Shown: piece after piece, positions 1 through 11,189 of the stretch
How the letters are laid out: each line of letters begins with the position of its first letter
How positions within the stretch are numbered: position 1 is the first letter of the stretch
Origin: Oscarella lobularis
Taxonomy: Eukaryota; Porifera; Homoscleromorpha; Homosclerophorida; Oscarellidae
Direction: 5' to 3'
Assembly: GCF_947507565.1 (NCBI RefSeq)
Contig: NC_089194.1
Location: forward strand, 992,001 to 1,056,000
Length of the DNA stretch: 64,000 bases
Notes under the pieces: model-generated
What the model was told of the DNA's origin: nothing
The model's input: the letters and a program-made list of their open reading frames with translations, nothing else
Databases searched by the model: none
Program-made: the position numbers and the translations under genes

Positions 1-2036
1 CTTGTTCGATGGAAGAGACTGACTCTCGGACTCTGGGTAACCTTTCAAGGAGATCCTGTGAGATAATTAGATTAGTCAAAGAGCGGTGGGGATCAGGGTT
101 ACGTAGATATTTATGTATACAAGGCTACCAGAATGACAGAACCATAAAGGAATCTGTCCTGAAGGAAGCTCCTCCTCTTTCTGGAGGAGGAGACCCCTTC
201 CCTCCCTTTTTGCCACGTGATCAGTCAGATCGGCTTACGCGTCACCCAAGCTATCAATATACGAACACATAATGATCTTTCATACTTGCGCTTGAGATTG
301 AGGGCTCCGCTCCCTGCCCACCACTTCTTCGTTCGACTTGGACACGTGATCAGCTTGAGTGATCCATTGAAGAACGTCGTCGTAATATGTCTCGCAGTCC
401 TCCAGCAAATTGTCAAATTCGAGATGTTCTAAAGCTTCAAAGCGTTTCCTCAAGTCTTCGAAACCGGCTACGTCTCCTTTTCCCATCTCCACGTATTGTT
501 CGAGGTAGAGCAAATTCGCGCGCTGTAATTGCAAATTGAATATCTCACGATAATCGTCAACGTTCTGAAGCTTGTCGTTGAAGTCGCCAAATAATTCGTC
601 ACGTGCCGCTTCTGCTTTTTCTAGCCACGTTCTGAATTTTTCAAAAGCGGATTGAAATTTAACTACGTCTTCATCAGCTTCATCAGCGCCGCAGTTAAAA
701 TCTCGCTAAAAGGAATAAAGTGTATAATAAAATGAGAAAATGGAAAATTACAATATCTTCAACAGGACTTTTGTCCTTCAAAACGTGATGCCATTCAGAC
801 AAATAAATCAACACCGAATGTTCGTCTGCGTCACCTGAGCAAAAGTCTGCAACAGAGAAGTCAATCATTTGTTCCCGCAAAATAAATAAAAAAATAGTTG
901 ACCTTCCGGTTCTAATAATTTTTCGACTCCAAATTCTTCCTGTCCAATACGAAAAGCTTCGTCGAGTCTGACATCAACCGGTTTGGATTTCCAGTCTGCC
1001 AGGTCAAGTAAACTAGGTCTAAGTAAGAATAACTGCTCTTTAGGAGGTACAGTAGATAGATACCCAAACGTTCAATTAACCTAAAAGACGCTATAAGGGC
1101 TCCAAAGGCTAATCCGTCCTTCCAACTCTTTCCTAAGTCAGTAACCTTGACATCACACCTATAAATAGAATTCATGAAGAACAATTTAGGCGAGAGCGAA
1201 TTGTTACTTAGTCATTTTATTTTGAAACCAGGAAATCAATTCTCTTTTTCCAATATTGCTCTGCACTTTAGCCTTAAAATTCTATCAATTACTAAAGCAA
1301 ATTATTAGATTATAGGTTTCTACATTATAAAATCTCATGATTGCCCAAACAAGGCCCAAAGTTCCGGTAGGATCCCCGTCCAGAATTTGCGCAACCGTAA
1401 TTCCCGTATAATCAATCTTGCAAAAACTCAATCACCCTAAATTTTAGTATGTATTCTATTAGATTAGTCCGCACCCCTTGATCATCCAGAAACGAAAACG
1501 CCTCGGTAATGTTCGCCTGAAAATGAGCGCGCGAATTGCCGCGATTGCGTTTCTACGAACATCCGGCTCTTAATTCCAGCGCGCGCAAGTGTATGACGAC
1601 CGCGAAGCCGTACCAACGATTCGCCGGATATGGCCTCGAGCAAGTCTAATAACAGGAAGCCGTCGTGAAGGTCCTCCAAAACGTCCTCGCACGGGTTTCC
1701 AGGTAACTAAAACGTAAACAGACGAGCGCACGAAGGCGAATTCTTCGTCGAAAGTCGTTATAATATCAACCGGAACTTACGGAATCCGACGACGACGTCG
1801 CATTTCGAGCCTAAAGCGAAATGAAATGATTTGTACGAAGTAAGTTAGCGTTACACGATACCTCGGCGAGTCGTTTGTTGATCCATCGCGTGAAGACGAC
1901 GCGTTTTATGGCTATCGCTCTGCCTGGACGCCGTTTCGGAGGACGAAGAGAACAGCGAGCGTACGTACGGTACAACATCCTGGCTACCGTCGTTACCTTT
2001 GCTTTCCATCGTTTTCAAACTGGTTCGGGAAGCCAT
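1..2036 (-). CDS. CH-CH / spectrin-repeat actin-binding protein (5' part, continues beyond left edge)
   Basis: Two calponin-homology domains followed by spectrin repeats, as in spectrins, plakins, nesprins and dystrophin; such proteins bind F-actin and link it to membranes or other filaments. CH1 is read near 1682-1370 (EDLHDGFLLLDLLEAISGE, then ANITEAFSFLDDQGVR, then ILDGDPTGTLGLVWAI). CH2 is read near 1160-700 (DLGKSWKDGLAFGALIASFR, then LDLADWKSKPVDVRLDEAFR, then DEHSVLIYLSEWHHVL). A helical spectrin-type region follows at about 710-285. The reading frame there meets a TGA at 280-282, but a GTATGA donor just before it and an acceptor near position 57 lead to another helical exon (DLLERLPRVRESVSSIEQ) that leaves the window, so the gene is cut by the window edge. 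Introns are tiny, e.g. about 44 bp inside CH1. The start at 2036 (MASRTSLKTMESK) is my best guess; the first helix of CH1 was not resolved. Family sure, exact member not. Confidence 0.75.
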
Positions 2037-2374
2037 GTCGACGCGGAAACCTGAAATGCGAGTGTTTGCGCATGCGCTTTGACGCGAGTTTGTCATTCTC
2101 TTTGTAGTCTTGTCGGATCTCGCTTTCCTTTCGCACTTTGAAGAGCAGCCGTACATCGGCGACGAAACCACGGTGAGTTGCAACCGTTTGCAAAGTGGGG
2201 CCCCTCTTAGGAAGTCCTGGCGTTTGGCACGTACGAGCGCTCCCCTGCCTCGCGGAAATATTCATATTGGGATAATACTCTCATACACACATGTGCACGA
2301 ATAGCTGACACGTACAGGACATAAAATTCACATGCAACACTGAATAGTCTCTTTTTCCTGATGGCCCACTGCCT
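2037..2374. other. Intergenic stretch between spectrin-like gene and GPCR
   Basis: It separates the inferred start of the spectrin-like gene from the 3' end of the GPCR. Short open frames on both strands lack recognisable motifs. It probably holds the spectrin-like promoter and 5' UTR; I see no clear element. Confidence 0.4.
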
Positions 2375-3396
2375 TTATGAGTTTCTCACAGACACGTTGC
2401 GCTGCAGTTTTCGGCAGCACAAAATGTTCCAAAGCGAACTCGTAAGCGTTCTGACCCAGAAACAGTAGAGCACCGAATTGACGAGAAAATTCAGCGTCAG
2501 AATCAAATTCGAAGCGAGGAAAGCGTCCGAACCTACTGGTCGAAAGGCGCGGATTAAAAGTATGGTGATATTTGGAGCAGGAAATATTGCGTTCGAGGAA
2601 ATGATAGCAACGACGTACCAGAAGGCTTTGGATTTGTAAATAGGAGTCGCGAATTGCCCTGTTTCCTTGCCAGTGCCATTGGACGCCGTTCCAGTTAGTC
2701 GTCGTCGTACCGCGACTCTTTGAATGACTAATCTCAGAGTTTTGACCAGGTAAAATATGACAAATGCCAAAGGCAGCCAATAGGATATGCCAAAGTAGAC
2801 GAGCAAAAACGATAGATAGTTGCAAGGATTCGAATTGTCACGCGTGCAGAACGTTGTAAAATAGCCGTCCTGGAGCAATACGTATTTAAAGACGTACTTT
2901 GCCCAGGTGACGAGAGGAAGCGTGGCAATGATGATTCCAATTAGACACGTGATGGCACTTGTGATGGCAGCCCTTCGAGTGGTTACGTCAGGTGCAAGGG
3001 GATTTCTAATAGTTAGGTAGCGACTTCGTGAGACATTGACATTGACCAGCAGAATTGCCAGTGCCATAAGAAGAGAACGGTTTGGCAAGCGGGTATCATC
3101 CTCTGATTTCCGTAGTCGTAGTCGTACAGTGCGAAGATAAATAGCCACAATCCGACGATGGCGCTAAGGACGTCGGAAAAAATCATATTGACAATGTAGA
3201 GATTTTGGCCCACGCGCAGAACGCGCACGCGAGCGATAGCTGCGAGAGCAATTGTGCATAGGGAAAGATGAATGCAAGCTGGAATGACCAGCGCCACTTG
3301 AATGTAATGGTCGCTGCCAATGAGATTCTTCAAACCGTCTGTTGCGTTGGATTGATTATGACTCGAATTATTTTCCTCACAACCCGATCCACTCAT
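2375..3396 (-). CDS. Rhodopsin-class (class A) G-protein-coupled receptor, apparent frame disruption in TM3
   Basis: Seven-transmembrane receptor. The extracellular N-terminus (from MSGSGCEENN, start 3396) has several N-x-S/T sites. TM1 starts around YIQVALVIPACIHLSLC; TM2 contains the conserved Asp (NMIFSDVLSAIVGLWLFIF). The TM3 cysteine is in ACQTVLFL. At that point, about 3085-3095, the frame must shift by one base to continue as MALAILLVNVNVSRSRYLTI. TM4-TM7 then read through in one frame to the stop at 2375. The TM3 end reads SRSRY rather than DRY, and TM7 ends NSVLYCF rather than NPxxY. I found no splice sites explaining the shift, so it is a sequencing/assembly error or a recent inactivating indel. 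An in-frame ATG at 3468 also exists. Ligand cannot be inferred. Confidence 0.82.
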
Positions 3397-4160
3397 GTCA
3401 CCTTGAAGTTGCCAGCGTTCTACTGACCAAGTGTAGAGGTACACAAAGACCGTGACTACGTCACACATTGATTTGATTATTTATTTAGTATTCCGTAACC
3501 AGGTGCACTAGCCGTCTCAGACGAGCATTCGCGCCATTCCCAGAAGTGGTCGCTTGTTATTACTTCCTTGAAAAGAAAAGTAGTCGCACTGGACACCTCT
3601 GTTACCTATACACAACGTTGAAGCAAGACCATTATTAATCAGAATAACATTTGCCTAGGCGCTAAATCGGCGTGCACTCCTTGCGTTAGGACAGATTCAT
3701 TTTATATCCTCTGCATTTCTCACAGCGCTAACCTTTTTAATTAATTAATTTAATTTGGGCTAGCTGGCTGTTGATGCGTTTGTAGGACCAGTAATTGCAA
3801 GCAAGTTCAACGAATGCTGTGATTATTTCTAGCGCCACGTGTTGGCGTTTTTTCTGCAGCGCGGCCTCAGGAATATTTTTTCTAAGTGAATGACCGTACG
3901 CGGAGTCGTGGATCATGATCGACTGCTAACAGCTCACCGAAGGTCGGAAGAGTGAAGTAGACTGCTCGAAATGAAGAGAAAAGATTTTTTGTTTGTTTCT
4001 ATATAACATTATTTTTCCCGAGGAGGGCTAAAGATGAAAGAAATGACGCAATTTTTTTTGTAATTGTTGTGAGATTCTCTAAAGTAACTGTTCTGACAGA
4101 ATAGCTTTCCTGAAATTAAATCAATCATTGACACGACCACTGTTCTTTACATTGGTAACT
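3397..4160. other. Intergenic region
   Basis: AT-rich stretch upstream of the GPCR. It has homopolymer runs and a TTAATTAATTAATTTAATTT run near 3738-3757. No coding signal on either strand and no RNA gene recognised. It probably includes the GPCR promoter. Confidence 0.5.
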
Positions 4161-4302
4161 CCCGTATACAGTAGGAAAACGGCTTCTCGCTAAAAAACCA
4201 CGAAAAGAGGAGGAGCAGTACTCGTATGTCCCGTATAAAAATCGTGGCTCCTCCTCTTTTCTAGGTTTTTTAGCAAGAAGCCGTTTTCCTACTGTATACG
4301 GG
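4161..4302. repeat. Long imperfect inverted repeat (MITE-like hairpin element)
   Basis: Two 56-bp arms, 4161-4216 and 4247-4302, are near-perfect reverse complements (outer ends CCCGTATACAGTAGGAAAAC and its complement) around a 30-bp loop. The loop carries another CCCGTATA. The compact size and outward-facing inverted ends suggest a non-autonomous DNA transposon or a foldback element. No transposase and no clear target-site duplication are visible. It lies just beyond the 3' end of the WDR49-like gene. Confidence 0.8.
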
Positions 4303-4561
4303 AATTTTCAATACAGCAAAATGAAGGGCAGGTCGACCGCATTGATTTCGCAGATCTCACTGGCTGATTTTAGTGAAACAAATTCCCGCCGGGTTGAATC
4401 ACCTAAATCAGTCCATAAACGAGAGAATTCACCTAAACAAACGCGCAAAGCAACATATACATGTAATTTCAGCGTAGAAATAAATATTTTAACTATTGAC
4501 ATTTCAGCCAGTGATTAATTAAAAATTGTACATTTGCATTCAGTAAAAGAAAAAGATCACT

Positions 4562-7500
4562 TTAGCTCATTCCAGCAGTAGTTCGTCGCCTTCTGTGCAC
4601 CGATTGAGAAGATTGCTCAGATTCATTTTTCGCCTCAACAGCGACCCTTTTATCCATTCCAAGAGGCATCGGAACGCTCCGCGGCATTTCGACATCAACC
4701 AAAGACTGTATAAAAAAATCGCACTGTTAGTAGAACAAATGCCTAAGAACGAAACGCTTTCATACCGGTGTTTGCAGGGCTTGAAAAGGCGAACAGAGGC
4801 TGCCAAACCGCAGTGCTTGCTTAATGTCAATATCACCCATGCAATGCCTTCTCTCCTGCCGATCTTTCACGCGTCTTTCGTACTGCCTTACGTAAGGCTT
4901 ACCGAGGATTGACTAGAGAGAGAAAAACGACGCATAAGAGAAAGAAAACATATATCGGAAGAATTCTTCGAACTTCTGCCGCAGGCGAATAGAGTTTTCC
5001 CTCGCGTTTCTCGTAGTGAATCGTGTCCGCAATTTCAGACGAATCCGTGAACCTGACTTCGCTGATTTTTCGTCTCGGTTCGCTCTTTTGTTCCGAGTCG
5101 CTGATCTGAGAACGCGAGAGTGCCTTCGCCGCCGCCAGCGCTACGGCAGACCTCAAAATTTCTTCGCCTACACAATAAACGCAAATGAATGTAAAAGATT
5201 ACATTTGTCTAATTTTTAGTTGACCTTTGGGTGTTTTTGCAGACGTCGGCCTCAAGGAAGACGAATGCGGTCTGGAATTGGACGTGAGCTCTTTGGAAAA
5301 TATAGACTGAGAGTTCCCTTTTCATGCAGTGCGACAGAGTATGCAACTTACGCGTTTGAGGTCGCGTCTCTCCCCAAGGCTCACTACGAGGTGCAAAACA
5401 GGTCAATAGAAAAAAATAAAAATGTGCCCCCTAGCTTACGATGAGTGAGAATAAGTACTCTTGTCATACACATTCCATTCGGTTGCCTATATAATCTCAG
5501 AGTCAGTCACAAATAGCAATGATCACTATATACACTTTGCTCGACGCACCTGGCCAAAAGTGCCGATTGCCTGCCCCGTCGCCGTCCACAGGCGAACGGC
5601 TCCGGTGTCCGATCCCGTAGCGAGTAGCGCGCCAAAGTCGTGTTCGATGTAGACGACTTGAGACACTATTCCGCTGTGAGCTTGAAATCTTCGAATCAGA
5701 CTAGGCGACTCAAAATTTTCCTTGGATTCAAAAAAGGAATGTTTTAATTTATTAATTAATTAATTAAGTTGACCTGGTCTATTGACTTACTTCCATTTCC
5801 ATTTCGTCTGTGCAATACGTTCGGATGTTCCACATGGAAACGCTCCCCGCTGTGTCTCCGGCGATGAGGACGTCGTTTTTCGAGTCCGAAGCGAGACTGT
5901 TGACGGAGTCGTCTTGGAAACACGCACAACGAAAATATCCTGGGAACGACATGCAGGTTGCCAAAGGCACGCAGAAGAATTCGCATATATCTATATACCC
6001 ATTTGAGGATCCGTTCTGTAGACGCTCCAAAAGACGACGCCGCAGCCGTCGGTCGAGACGATGGTCGCACATTCCGATCCGAGGCCACGCTGTCTGCTCC
6101 GATGCGTCAGACAGAGCAATTGAAAAACAGGCTGCAGAGCACTGAGAAAAAACAAAAAAGCAGGGTTTTAATATTTATATATATACAATGCATGCAAAAT
6201 TAATAGGGAGTAAACATACTTGACGGTAAAGAGATCCGTCGGTGCCGTGTCTAGAGGCGATTCTTCCAATAGTTTTGATTTGAACGCGAAGCCAACATTA
6301 ACAGCCTCCGCCCTATATATCAATCGAATATAGGAATTCGGTTGGAGGGGGCGAATCGCTTGCTTTCGTGTTGGTCGCGATCGTAGGCGACGAAACAATT
6401 TCTCCCTTTCCGTGCTCCACACGATGATTTCGCCGTCGAAACTCCCCGTTGCTATGAAACCAGGAGGACAGACAACAGCCGTGAGAATGTCATCCTAGAA
6501 TAAAAGTAGAAATGACAACAGGTAATGAGGCTTTAAATACAATACCAGTAAGCGTGCACTGAGTACGTGTGTGTGTGCCCAAGTGGAACTTTCTACCTAC
6601 CTTGTGCGCATAGCAGGATTTCCACACTCCTTCTCCTGGACTACCGTGAAAAACCTTGAAAGGACATTATGAGAAAACGAAATGTACAAAACGATCTCAT
6701 TCTTACGTCCGGCGAGTCTTTGTACCCAGTTATCGTACGACTCCAGCCGACGGAAAGAATCTGACGCTTCTCCGGAAGGTCCAGAATTGCCGTAACTTCC
6801 GCCGAGTGGGCGGCGGACAAATTTCGTAGACAATGGCCGTTGCTAAAATTCCACACCTACAATACTTTAAAAGTAGAGACTAGAATTTTTCGTTGGCGCT
6901 CTCGACTCTCACCTTAACGTTCCCATTTCGTGCTCCCGTGAAGAGCCTTCTCTCCGAGGCGTCGACGGCCATCGAGGTGAGTTCCGACTCGCCGAAAACG
7001 TTGCTGAGCTGATTCATTCGTTGACCTGTCTCGACGTCCCACATACTCACAACGGAGTCCTCGCAACCAGTAGCAATCTACGAGCAACGATATGAATTTA
7101 GATGCCATACATGCAGTCGTTACAGTGACAAAGCGCGATTCGATAGTATACGTCAACGACTGCATGAACGCTAAATTTTTCATGTGTGGAGTAGGTCGTG
7201 GCCACTGCCGTACCTGTCCTACGCTTTCGTTGTACACAACTGATATTATCGGCTTGTTGTGACTCGTCACGGTGTGGCACTTCTGCTTTCCCACCGCCTG
7301 CAATTTGAACTCGGCGAGGAAGTTATTGCAGCTGAGAATGAGAGACGACGAAGAGCCGCCCAGCGGTGTCAGATACATTGCGCAGGAAGAATGATCCGGC
7401 AGCTTCGAAGTCGGATATTTCCATGCAATCGATTGGATGCAAACGTATTCCCTTATATCCCACACCTTTAGAACCTTCAACAAATAGAAAAAAACATTAA

Positions 7501-10217
7501 ATTTGAATATTTTCATTTGTCCAATTGAGTTACAGTATCGCGTCCCTAGCTGCTGGAGCGACTAGCTTCGAGAAATATCGAAGTGTCGTACAAAAGCATT
7601 GATTCTCTACGAGCTACGTGTTCGAAGTTCACGAACGTAGTTCTACATACTTAGGATCTTAGCATATTTCACTTGGCGCCGGCGCAGCGCGCCGGTGCCT
7701 AGTGAAATGTGCTAAGATGGGTGTGGTGGGCGGGGGCGGCGGCGGGGAGGATGGCGGTTAGTTTTTTTCGCGATTTTCTCCCCAAAACTAAAGATTGGTC
7801 GATCCCATGAATCAAAAAAGTTCTATAACCCAACAATCTACTAGACTAGAAAGATAAACGGCCGAATCGAGTCGAAAGCACCAAAATAGCGCGATTTTCC
7901 GATCGCATCGCGTTTTTCTCCCCTAAAACAAACGCTCGGTCGCTTCCAAGCATTATAAACGCTTTCAAATCTTGCATTCTACTAAACTAAAAGGCGAAAC
8001 GACCGAACCAGGACGAAAGAACCGAAATAACGCGATTTGTTCGCTCTCTTCGCGTTTTTCTCGCCTAAAACTAACGATCCGTCGAATCGCAGCGTTTTCA
8101 GCGCTTCTAAATCGCATTTTCTACTCGTCTAGTAGAATAAACAAAAGAATCGCATCGAAAGGACCAAAATATCGCGATTACTGAATGGGTCTCCCACGCA
8201 CGCGATCAGGCGCCTTATTTCGCTGGTAGCCTAACTCTAGTTGAGATCGTTTCTCTAATGAAATGGGTATCTGCAGCGTGTAACGATTAAATACTCAACT
8301 AAACGCTGCACTTCTGCCTTGGCTCTATACTAATGCTCACCACGTCCTGCGAGTAGCTGAACACCTGGCCCAGCTCGTCGTGAATGATGACGTCGAGAAT
8401 CGTGGCGTGATGGCCTTTGAGAACGGCGAGAGCCTTCGTAGTAGAGAAAGGATTCCACAGACGAACGATATGATTTACGCTTCCCGTGGCAATCATATTC
8501 CAAGCGCGACTGTAGTCGAAGCAACACGCCCCCTACAAGAAGAGAGAAATAAAGATATATATATCATACTCAGTCCGCTGTCTACTTTTCTCAGTCTAAA
8601 AACGTAAGGCTTTCGCTTCTTCTCCACATCTCTGATGACGAGCGAGTTGACCGAGCTTCCCGAGCACGACATGAAGGAATTGTTTTCCGGTACGTAACGA
8701 ACGCGTCGAACCCAATCGGTGTGCACTTGAAGCGTGATTGCGTACTGGACGTACTTGGCGTGTTGCGGCAGATCGTGCATGTAGATCTGACGCAATTTGC
8801 TTCCGCCCTTCGTTTGAATGAGCGGCTCGAAAAGGTGCACGAGCGGATGAAGGAAGTAGAGAAAGCAGACGTTGCCGTTGTCGTCTCCGTATAGAAGTTG
8901 ACACGGAGCGGAAGGATTCTAAAAAAACAGTAGATAAATATCTATATATAGAGAGAGAGAAAGAGAGAGAGAGAGAGACTCTACCTTTTCGTTATACCAG
9001 AAGTCAAGGCAGAGAGGTATGTTAGGTATATCTAAATTCAAATATACTTCTATTGACAGGACTATCTATTCTCCCCATCTTATTTCCTTTACCGAATAAT
9101 CGATACTGACACGTATACGTCGACACCGTCATGTCGTAGAACCACAGATCGCGACTCGTCGTGGCTATGACGAGTTTGCTGCAGTTGTACATGATGACGC
9201 AGTCGGTCACCCAGAGATGATTCTTTCGCTTCAACATTCCCGGCTGCTGTTGCTGGAGCTGATTGGCGGCGCCGGCCGTGTCGCTGTCCGGATGCTCCAC
9301 GGCCAGACTTCGCTGCGGACGCAGGTCCGAAGACCACTGACAGATGAAGCCATCCTACATGAAGATATATAATATTGTTTAATTAAAATCAATCACGTGC
9401 GTCTAAAAATAATTCAAAATCAGGTTAGCATATTTAATTAAAAACAGAATCGAATAGAGTAGGCTAAGGAAGAGTAAGCACGACACCTAATCTGTCCGCA
9501 TACCTTTGTGACCGTCACATATCTATTAGGATTCGTGCAAAAGAACACCCGACTGGCAACTTCCTAAAAACATCAAAAACATTATTAATACTCCACAACC
9601 GACTTTTCGACGAAAGGTCAACCTTGCTCCAATGACACGTAACGATTCTCGGCTCGTCGTCGAACGGCAACGCCCGTCTATTCTCCTCGTTGTCGACTTC
9701 CTGCAGCTGAAGCAGCAAATAGGTGCAAAACTCATCCCAATCGACGAGCCCATCGCACGTAGTATCCACCTAAGGAGAGAGAGAGAGAGAAAAAATGAGG
9801 AACCCATACAAATGACTTGTCCCCCCCCCCCCCCCCCCCCCGCCCGTTCGAACCTTCATAAAAAGCGTTCGCATCTGCTCGTTCTGCGTCGTCGGACCGA
9901 GTATCTCGACGAGCGCCTGCCGAAACTCGGCCATCGTCAATTGCCCGGGTCGAAGTCCCGCCTCGAAGGACGTCCCCGTGCGCGTCGTGACGTCGTACGG
10001 CTCGGCACCGGTGCCGGCGAAGCGAAACGTCTCCATGAGACGCTGTAGGTGACCGATGTTGATGTGATCCTGAAGTCTCAAGACGGATAAGCCAGTGGAC
10101 GCCCTATTATTATTATATGAGTCTTATGAGATAAATAGGATTTCATCTCTGAGCGATTCTCGTGTACCGGCCTGTCGATGGGGTGGGGTCTACGCGTCTC
10201 TCGTCGTCTTCGTCCAT
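4562..10217 (-). CDS. EF-hand + WD40 repeat protein, WDR49/WDR64-like
   Basis: The start at 10217 (MDEDDERRVDPTPSTGR) splices in phase at GTACAC to an exon reading LRLQDHINIGHLQRLMETFR and then an EF-hand-like region (MRTLFMKV / DTTCDGLVDWDEFCTYLLLQ, about 10080-9660). The rest is WD40 repeats across many small exons: 9300-9030, 8840-8600 (HTDWVRRVRYVPENNSFMSC), 8496-8341 (GSVNHIVRLWNPFSTTKALA), 7474-7225 (VLKVWDIREYVCIQSIAWKY), 6860-6710, 5900-5770 and 5690-5550 (ATGSDTGAVRLWTATGQAIG followed by TFGQ). The tail exons include SLRPTSAKTPKGEEILRSAV in phase and end RRRRTTAGMS at 4562. The N-terminal EF-hands plus a long WD40 array match WDR49/WDR64 and the fly Y-linked WDY. These proteins are often linked to cilia or testis; that role is inferred. 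One intron (7475-8340) is far longer than the others. Some exon edges are approximate. Confidence 0.8.
7656..7718. repeat. GC-cored imperfect hairpin
   Basis: Arms ATCTTAGCATATTTCACT and its near-complement AGTGAAATGTGCTAAGAT surround a GGCGCCGGCGC / GCGCCGGTGCC core. It may be the end of a mobile element; a G-rich tract (GGCGGCGGCGGGG) follows. Confidence 0.65.
7769..8180. repeat. Degenerate tandem repeat, about 140-bp period, three copies
   Basis: The phrase CGCGTTTTTCTCxCCTAAAAC recurs at about 7769, 7911 and 8050. Each is followed by a related GGTCG...TTCTACT...GAAAGxACCxAAATA series. The copies are well diverged. The array lies inside the long intron. Confidence 0.7.
8947..8978. repeat. 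GA/TA microsatellite
   Basis: Alternating TA then a GA-rich dinucleotide run in an intron of the WDR49-like gene. Confidence 0.8.
9821..9841. repeat. Poly-C tract (about 21 C)
   Basis: Uninterrupted C run in an intron between the EF-hand-coding exons, next to a GA repeat at 9776-9791. Length may be unreliable in assembly. Confidence 0.85.
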
Positions 10218-10249
10218 CGTGTACGAGACCTTAGCAACGACACGTCGGC

Positions 10250-10474
10250 TTAGATACCACACGTGAGACGTTCACGTGAACGATTTGCGCTCTTCACCTC
10301 GGATTCGGCGACTAGGGAGACGACGTCGTCGGCGTCGGCGTCGGCGGCGTCGCTTTCGCGGCGCCAGACGAAGAGTCGTTCCTGCATCGAGATGCTTCGC
10401 TGCGTTCGCGACGGACGACGATGACGACGAAGAGCGGGGGACGCGGAGAATGCCGTGCGCGTGCGTTGGGCCAT
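10250..10474 (-). CDS. Short arginine-rich ORF just upstream of the WDR49-like start
   Basis: The open frame starts MAQRTRTAFSASPALRRHRR and ends about 32 bp before the WDR49-like start codon on the same strand. It has a DAADADADD run and no known domain. It could be an upstream ORF in the leader, an alternative first exon or chance. The GCG/GTC trinucleotide-rich DNA makes long frames on both strands, so evidence is weak. Confidence 0.2.
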   Translation of the reverse strand: MAQRTRTAFSASPALRRHRRPSRTQRSISMQERLFVWRRESDAADADADDVVSLVAESEVKSANRSRERLTCGI

Positions 10475-10517
10475 ACGCGATCGACGGCGAACAGTCTCGC
10501 GGCCGATCGAATGCAAA

Positions 10518-11189
10518 CAGAAAGGAGATCGTATACGTTGTCAAGGAAGGCTTCTCGTCACGTGCGGGGGACGATGGTTTGCATACATAGTTGGGGTCTG
10601 GACTAAGGGGAAGGGAGAAAACGGGAGCAATGCGTTCACTAACAATTGATACGAACCACTGGTCTAATTTCGTTCACTTAGCCCACCTAGTGGCCAAAGG
10701 AGAGGCCCGGAGCCAGGATACCTTTTCGATCCGCTTTGCTCTTCTCTTCGCCATCGAAGTTCGTCCTAGATACAAAAGAACTTTTCCGAGAACGAAAATC
10801 GATTAGGGGGGCCTTACTATTCGATCGGGTTGGAGTTGCTTTGAGAGCGAGTGGCTATTCGTCACGGAGACGCATGGTTACGTAGAAGCCGTACATGGGG
10901 TCTCGGTCTGCGGAAAAACGGGGCGAATGCGGCCAGTGCCCCCAAGTAAGCGATTGCAGGCACGCGATTTGGAACAGATATTACCTTTACGCTTGAACGG
11001 ACCCTATTTTCGATCTGGCTTTGCGCCCAGTTCGCCGAATAGTTCGTTTTGCAGCCATATCGGAACGCAGTCACGTGATCTAAGATTCCACCAATAGAGA
11101 CGCTGCACCTGACAGACAACATCAGCCAGCCCGAAAATACAAAGCGAAATTGACAAGGTTGCAATGACGAGATTTTAGGTCACTTTTTC
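10518..11189. other. Intergenic region between WDR49-like and fucosidase genes
   Basis: Open frames on either strand show no domain and are not supported by splice sites. It probably contains the WDR49-like promoter (right-hand side relative to 10217) and the fucosidase 3' UTR. Confidence 0.45.

Larger units (their letters stand above)
7475..8340 (-). other. Oversized intron of the WDR49-like gene
   Basis: The donor GTGAGC (complement of 8335-8340) and an acceptor at 7475 join SQDV to VLKVWDIREY in frame. At about 866 bp it is some fifteen times the usual intron of this window. It contains a hairpin and a degenerate tandem repeat, suggesting expansion by repeat insertion. Confidence 0.75.

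Noticed and set aside
2110-2304. Plus-strand ORF upstream of the spectrin-like gene
   Set aside because: Short, no domain, overlaps the antisense leader of the spectrin-like gene.
10276-10590. Plus-strand Arg-rich ORF
   Set aside because: Poly-Arg arises from a GGC/CGT trinucleotide-rich stretch; no motif or splice support.
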